DNA of 36,306 bases, taken from contig JAHDEN010000049.1 in NCBI GenBank assembly GCA_020628815.1, forward strand, positions 1 through 36,306. The letters run 5' to 3'. This DNA comes from Chloroflexota bacterium (GTDB lineage Bacteria > Chloroflexota > Anaerolineae > Promineifilales > Promineifilaceae). The notes below the pieces were generated by a model. It saw only the letters and a program-made list of their open reading frames with translations, did not search any database and was not told the origin of the DNA. Positions within the stretch are counted from its first letter, which is position 1. Every line of letters starts with the position of its first letter. This document shows positions 32,557 to 36,306 of this stretch, piece by piece. A program made the position numbers and the translations under genes.

Positions 32557-33084
32557 ATGAAACAAAACTTTTGCAAACCGAACTTTTTATGGGCCGTTCT
32601 TTTAGGATTGTGCTATTATTTTGGGCAATCTTATGTCACATTGGCTCATGCTGAATTGGTTTCATCCAATCCGGCCCCCGGCCAAGTTTTAACAGAATTT
32701 CCAGATGAAGTAAGACTGGAATTTAATGAATCGATCTCACTCGGAAGCACTTTTACTGTCTTTGACAGAGAGTTTAAGGAGATTCCAATTTCAGTAGAGA
32801 TCGACTTGAACACAGACAATATCATGACCGGCCGTCAGGTAGAAATAACCGAGCCGGGCGTGTATACCGTCCAGTGGTTGATCATTAGTCAAGATGGCCA
32901 CTCGATCGACGGCTCATTTTCATTTGCGGTTGACACAAGCGACCGCAACGGAGGAACACACGATATGGAACTTATGGCAGCAGCAGAAAGCACGGCAGTT
33001 AACCTTCCAGGCTGGTTTGCGTGGATGATGGTGGGATTGGCAATTGTTGTCCCATTTTTAGTCCGCAACATGACCCGCAACTAA
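32557..33084 (+). CDS. copC: CopC-domain copper-binding protein with C-terminal membrane anchor
   Basis: 175 residues from ATG 32557. A longer in-frame ATG at 32467 lies inside the nuclease gene and breaks the signal peptide. The signal peptide ends VTLA, so the mature protein would begin with H31 (HAELVSSNPAPG), the free N-terminal histidine that binds Cu(II) in CopC. The matching D113 and H115 are in ISQDGHSIDGSF. The CopC beta-sandwich covers about 31-126. A linker and one transmembrane helix (about 152-169) then anchor it. CopC usually delivers or stores copper outside the membrane, often with the permease CopD/YcnJ. No CopD domain is present here. The 14-bp gap and shared downstream terminator make it an operon partner of the nuclease. 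Confidence 0.88.
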   Translation: MKQNFCKPNFLWAVLLGLCYYFGQSYVTLAHAELVSSNPAPGQVLTEFPDEVRLEFNESISLGSTFTVFDREFKEIPISVEIDLNTDNIMTGRQVEITEPGVYTVQWLIISQDGHSIDGSFSFAVDTSDRNGGTHDMELMAAAESTAVNLPGWFAWMMVGLAIVVPFLVRNMTRN

Positions 33085-33095
33085 CTAAACTAAAA

Positions 33096-33138
33096 AAGGT
33101 GTGGTTTGGAAATTTTCTAGACCACACCTTCTTTTTTT
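33096..33138 (+). terminator. intrinsic terminator after copC
   Basis: AAGGTGTGGT (33096-33105) pairs with ACCACACCTT (33121-33130); the stem continues inwards with wobble and A-T pairs towards a small loop near 33112. Seven T residues (33132-33138) follow one base later. It closes the nuclease-copC unit, 12 bp before the start of the phosphoesterase gene. Confidence 0.9.
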
Positions 33139-33149
33139 AACCGATATAA

Positions 33150-34790
33150 ATGCGTCGTAATACGCCTGCAAATTCCCCCAGATTATCCCCAAAGCATAAT
33201 TTTTTGTTTGTGAGCGATCTCCACCTTGCAGAAGGAATCGACCCACAAACCGGAAAGATCGCCCCACTAGAAGACTTTTTCTTTGATGGTGCGTTCGCCA
33301 ATATGCTGGTCTATCACGTCGAGCTAACCGAAAGCGCGACGGTGTCTTCAGCGTTCCAAAAGCCTTGGAAACTCTATATCAACGGGGATTTTCTCGAATT
33401 TTTGCAGGTGATCTCTGTGCCTGACAGCCAGAACGGAGACGTTTTAAACGGCAAAATTAAGGTTACAGATCATTTTCGGCAATATGGATTGGGGACAAGT
33501 GCGGCTGAGACAGTCTGGAAGCTTAACAAAATTGCTGGCGGACATCAGACGCTGTTTCAAGCGTTGGGTTGGTTTTTAGCCCATCCTGAAAACGAACTGG
33601 TTTTAATGCGTGGCAATCACGATGTGGAAACGGTTTGGCCCGAGGTTCAAGAGGCGATTTACCAAACAATTTCGGCCAGCTATTTTGCGTGGTATCGCGA
33701 CACGATTGACGGCCGTAATCCAGAATCTCCGCTGCCGCTCAAAGAGTCTCTCCCCACAGCTTTACCGGAAGATTTCCGCTCACGCATTCACTTTCCCGAA
33801 TGGTTTGATTATGAAGAAGGTCTATTCTATGTTGAACATGGAAACCAGTATGATCCGGTCAATTCATTTTCATCCATCGACAAACCGTTCTTAAAAGATA
33901 AGCCTGATCTAATTGAGCTCCCCTCTGGCTCATTTTTTGTCCGCTATTTGTTTAACACCATTGAGCAGATTCACCCGTTTGCAGACAATATCCGGCCGCT
34001 TTCGAGCTACATTCACTATGCGCTCAGCAATCAAGCAACCGAAACTTTGTCGATGCTGTTGCGCCAACCCCACCTGACATTTAAAGCGGTCGCCAATCTG
34101 CTGGGCAAAAGCGGCCGGTACAGCCCTGAAGCTCACACCTCGGAAGAAGTGGTCACCGCACTTCCGCTTTCAAATCAATGCGCCCGCCTGATCGAAGAAA
34201 TTCGGTTTCGAGCCTGCCGTATTTCCCGCAAGCGGAACCGGCGTTATATTCGCGGCGTTGCGGCCGGGGTTATTTTGCGTGGATTATTTTGGCTGCTGGT
34301 CATCATCGCTTTGGGCAATTTTATAACCGGCAATCTCATCATAGCCTTTCTATCGCTCTTATTTGCTGGCGTAGATTATCTCGTTCGCTTACGCCTAATG
34401 CGCTTCTTAAGCTCAACCAATTCGGTTGTCGGGTTAAAAGAGGTGGCGGACGCCATCAACCATACCTTGAACAATCATGTTCATGACGAGGGCGAGAACC
34501 ACAGCGCAGCGGTGCAGTTCTTAATTTTTGGCCATGATCATGACCCACGCTTCGAAGAGCTGTCGCAACATCAAAACGGCCGAAGCTACCGACAGTGGTA
34601 TGTAAATACCGGCTCTTGGCTCCCTTCCTACGATGAGTCTGAACGTGTCATCCGTAACGCGGTCCAGCTCCCGTTTTTACGCATCGTGCCTGACCTGCAT
34701 GAGTTTGACAATGCCTTGCCCGAGCTACTTGATTGGCGTGATGCAGAACGCCGACCTTATCGCCTACGTTTGATCGATAAATCAATGTGA
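33150..34790 (+). CDS. membrane metallophosphoesterase with a transmembrane hairpin inside the catalytic domain
   Basis: 546 residues. Calcineurin-like metal-binding motifs are all present: D23/H25 in FVSDLHL, D80 in INGDFLEF, N156/H157 in RGNHD, H230 in FYVEHGNQYD and H462/H464 in FGHDHDPR, followed by YVNTGSW. A pair of hydrophobic helices (about 371-390 and 392-413), preceded by a very basic RKRNRRYIR segment, lies between the fourth and last metal motifs. The catalytic part therefore faces the cytoplasm if the basic segment is inside, anchored by a hairpin. Similar proteins act on nucleotides, lipids such as UDP-diacylglucosamine, or remain unassigned; the substrate cannot be told here. 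The start follows the copC terminator by only 12 bp, leaving little room for a separate promoter. Confidence 0.87.
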   Translation: MRRNTPANSPRLSPKHNFLFVSDLHLAEGIDPQTGKIAPLEDFFFDGAFANMLVYHVELTESATVSSAFQKPWKLYINGDFLEFLQVISVPDSQNGDVLNGKIKVTDHFRQYGLGTSAAETVWKLNKIAGGHQTLFQALGWFLAHPENELVLMRGNHDVETVWPEVQEAIYQTISASYFAWYRDTIDGRNPESPLPLKESLPTALPEDFRSRIHFPEWFDYEEGLFYVEHGNQYDPVNSFSSIDKPFLKDKPDLIELPSGSFFVRYLFNTIEQIHPFADNIRPLSSYIHYALSNQATETLSMLLRQPHLTFKAVANLLGKSGRYSPEAHTSEEVVTALPLSNQCARLIEEIRFRACRISRKRNRRYIRGVAAGVILRGLFWLLVIIALGNFITGNLIIAFLSLLFAGVDYLVRLRLMRFLSSTNSVVGLKEVADAINHTLNNHVHDEGENHSAAVQFLIFGHDHDPRFEELSQHQNGRSYRQWYVNTGSWLPSYDESERVIRNAVQLPFLRIVPDLHEFDNALPELLDWRDAERRPYRLRLIDKSM

Positions 34791-35173
34791 TCGGTCAGCC
34801 TACATCAGCCACTTTTCAAGTGTAACGCCAGCCCTATTTTCTCCGTCTTTACAAAAGACAAACATCCGGTTTTGCAAACAATTCTGCTGTACCTCTGGAG
34901 AAATTAGCTGGTCTGTTTTTGATTCTCCTTTTTGTTATTTTTAACTGATTTAAATCGTAAGATTTATGCTGATTGGGCAGTATTGAGGTACAATTCGCGC
35001 AGCAAGACGGGCTAAAGACATACCTATGCATGTCGATTGCGAGTCACTTTAAAATTGCCTTCATCACAAGCTTTGCGACCGCCTGTCCTCCCGAGAACTT
35101 ACTGAGCATTATCAGTTCCCCATCCAGGCAAGCCTAAAGCAACTAACGTAAAACGAATTTAGGATAGTGAGAT
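34791..35173. other. 383-bp spacer upstream of prs without a supported gene
   Basis: No convincing coding sequence or RNA gene is visible. The 3' half probably holds the prs promoter and a long leader: TACAAT at 34989-34994 is a reasonable -10 box without a clear -35. Small stems are visible, such as GACAT (35017-35021) with ATGTC near 35029. AGGA at 35161-35164, 9 nt before ATG 35174, serves as ribosome-binding site. CGGCCG is absent from the whole spacer, in contrast with the genes on both sides. A 60-codon minus-strand frame at 34849-35031 has no protein-like character. Confidence 0.5.
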
Positions 35174-36130
35174 ATGACTTATCGTAGTTACGGAGATATT
35201 CAAATTTATGCTGGCTCGGGATGCCCTGAACTGGCACAGGGGATTGCGGATTACATCGAAGTTCCACTCACAAGCTGGAACATTATCGATTTTCCGAACG
35301 AAAACATTTGGGTCCAGCTACACGGTAGTGCCCGTGGAAAGGACGTATATTTAATTTCTAGCCACAACAAGCCGGTTCATCGGAACATCATGGAAATGCT
35401 CATTGCCATCGATTGTTTAAAAAGAGATTCGGCCGGCCGCATTACGGTAGTGATGCCTTATTTAGCCTATTCCCAAAGTGATCAAAAAACTCAGCCAAGG
35501 GTTCCGATTACGGCTCGACTCATGGCAGACTTGATCGAAGCGGCCGGTGCGGACCGCTGGGTAACGGTTGATTTGCATGCTGGGCAAATTCAAGGGTTTT
35601 ACAAAATTCCGGGGGATAGCCTGACCGCACGCCATATTTTCTGTGACTACCTGAGAACAAAAGATTTGAGCAACGCCGTTTTGGTTACACCTGACTTGGG
35701 CTTTGCCAAAACCGGCCGGAAATATGCTGATGTGCTGAATTTACCGCTAGCGTTTGTAGAAAAAAGACGATTGGGCAATGACCTGCGTCGAGAAGCGCTA
35801 ACCCTCATCGGTGATGTAGAAGGGAAAGATTGCATTATTGTGGATGACTTGGTTGATACGGCCGGGTCGATCACCCAAGCGGTTCAAGTTGTCAAAGATA
35901 ACGGTGCCAACGACGTTGACGTTGTCTTTACCCACCCCGTTTTGTCTGATCCAGCCATAGAGCGCTTTTCAGCAGCACCCATCCGAGAAATTATCACGAC
36001 TGATACGATTCCCATTCGGGCAGATCATGGTCTAAAAAATCTCAAAATCCTGACTACGTCTGAACTTTTGGGTGAAGTGATCATGCGCTCCCACGAAGGG
36101 CGCAGTGTCGGAGAACTATTCGACGAATAA
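35174..36130 (+). CDS. prs: ribose-phosphate pyrophosphokinase (PRPP synthetase)
   Basis: 318 residues, standard class I length. The enzyme makes PRPP from ribose 5-phosphate and ATP for nucleotide, His and Trp synthesis in the cytoplasm. Diagnostic motifs: VDLHAGQIQGF (132-142), the flexible catalytic-loop region AFVEKRRL (193-200) and the PRPP loop CIIVDDLVDTAGS (220-232). The ATP-site segment reads MPYLAYSQSDQKTQPRVPIT (94-113), whereas classical enzymes have YARQDR.(K/R).R; the two usual arginines there are glutamines. I recall a comparable YxxSDKKDQPR version from Chloroflexota-like enzymes, so this may be a lineage subtype and not damage. AGGA 9 nt upstream supports the ATG. It stands alone after a long spacer. 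Confidence 0.96.
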   Translation: MTYRSYGDIQIYAGSGCPELAQGIADYIEVPLTSWNIIDFPNENIWVQLHGSARGKDVYLISSHNKPVHRNIMEMLIAIDCLKRDSAGRITVVMPYLAYSQSDQKTQPRVPITARLMADLIEAAGADRWVTVDLHAGQIQGFYKIPGDSLTARHIFCDYLRTKDLSNAVLVTPDLGFAKTGRKYADVLNLPLAFVEKRRLGNDLRREALTLIGDVEGKDCIIVDDLVDTAGSITQAVQVVKDNGANDVDVVFTHPVLSDPAIERFSAAPIREIITTDTIPIRADHGLKNLKILTTSELLGEVIMRSHEGRSVGELFDE

Positions 36131-36250
36131 GTTCAAAACGTCTGCATAAAGTTTTTTTTAGGGAGCCTGCATCTACTTTTTTCTAGCGCCTCCGTCAGAC
36201 ACCTCGACTTTGCTATTTCGATTTTGCTAATATTACATAAGCCGCTAACA

Positions 36251-36285
36251 GTTTCTTAACACCATTTTCCCACAATGGTTGAAAC
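36251..36285. repeat. interrupted inverted repeat after prs
   Basis: GTTTC (36251-36255) and ACCATT (36261-36266) are mirrored by AATGGT (36274-36279) and GAAAC (36281-36285), giving a bulged stem around TTCCCAC. It may be a terminator without a T run or the control region of a gene beyond the window. Just upstream a 13-bp near-repeat (TCGACTTTGCTAT, 36204-36216; TCGATTTTGCTAA, 36218-36230) lies in direct orientation. Confidence 0.35.
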
Positions 36286-36306
36286 ATAAGTTTTATCGTT
36301 AGAATC

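Noticed and set aside
34849-35031. 60-codon minus-strand frame in the prs upstream spacer
   Set aside because: No ribosome-binding site, irregular composition with several Cys and no neighbours on that strand; treated as non-coding.

Overview
The window looks like a chromosomal segment of an uncultured-type Chloroflexota bacterium, most likely class Anaerolineae. That placement is an inference. It rests on the mix of NarL-type two-component genes, a soluble Ser/Thr kinase, large multidomain secreted proteins, a clostripain-type lipoprotein, a PRPP synthetase of the 'SDxK..QPR' type, and a LIFLPSVL motif near one C-terminus that recalls the FLPLV-type endings I associate with secreted proteins of this class. 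Composition is close to half G+C. I see no rRNA, tRNA, CRISPR array, prophage or insertion sequence.

Layout. 1-1476: end of a NarL-family sensor kinase plus its response regulator. 1548-3829 (minus): a CrtI-type carotenoid desaturase and a DUF1684 protein. 4058-10594 (plus): a 2178-residue exported protein that joins a copper-radical (galactose/glyoxal-type) oxidase, Ig/PKD modules, a YVTN propeller and a two-haem peroxidase-like cytochrome. 10605-11993 (minus): a GAF-Ser/Thr kinase. 12186-15613 (minus): an ABC-2 export operon. 15786-18262 (minus): rsmA and gpmI. 18444-21545 (plus): a C11 peptidase lipoprotein. 21640-24876 (minus): a PAS histidine kinase, tlyA and a GDP-sugar epimerase/reductase-like gene. 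25058-28089 (plus): an unrecognised protein, a glycosidase-like protein and a solute-binding lipoprotein. 28256-29944 (plus): a helical protein and an SPFH protein with a C-terminal excisionase-type HTH, closed by a strong terminator. 30011-33084 (plus): a lamin-tail/OB/EEP nuclease and a membrane-anchored CopC protein, closed by a second strong terminator. 33150-34790: a membrane metallophosphoesterase. 35174-36130: PRPP synthetase.

Two layers of sequence structure are not explained by the genes. First, the palindrome CGGCCG occurs about 145 times by my eye count, against roughly 9 expected, spread through nearly every gene on both strands, like HIP1 in cyanobacteria. Second, three gene boundaries carry hairpin-rich repeat clusters. 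Two (16626-16716 and 27279-27368) begin with exactly seven 7-bp units sharing an RGT core, followed by an inverted arm. A third (18473-18584) is a run of four small palindromes sharing a TGAA/TTCA centre. Two of the three clusters lie inside coding sequence and encode the beginning of lipoprotein signal peptides.

The strongest functional candidate for something new is the oxidase-peroxidase fusion at 4058-10594: an H2O2-producing copper-radical oxidase and a peroxidase-like di-haem module in one secreted chain. The SPFH-HTH pair at 28256-29944 is the second.
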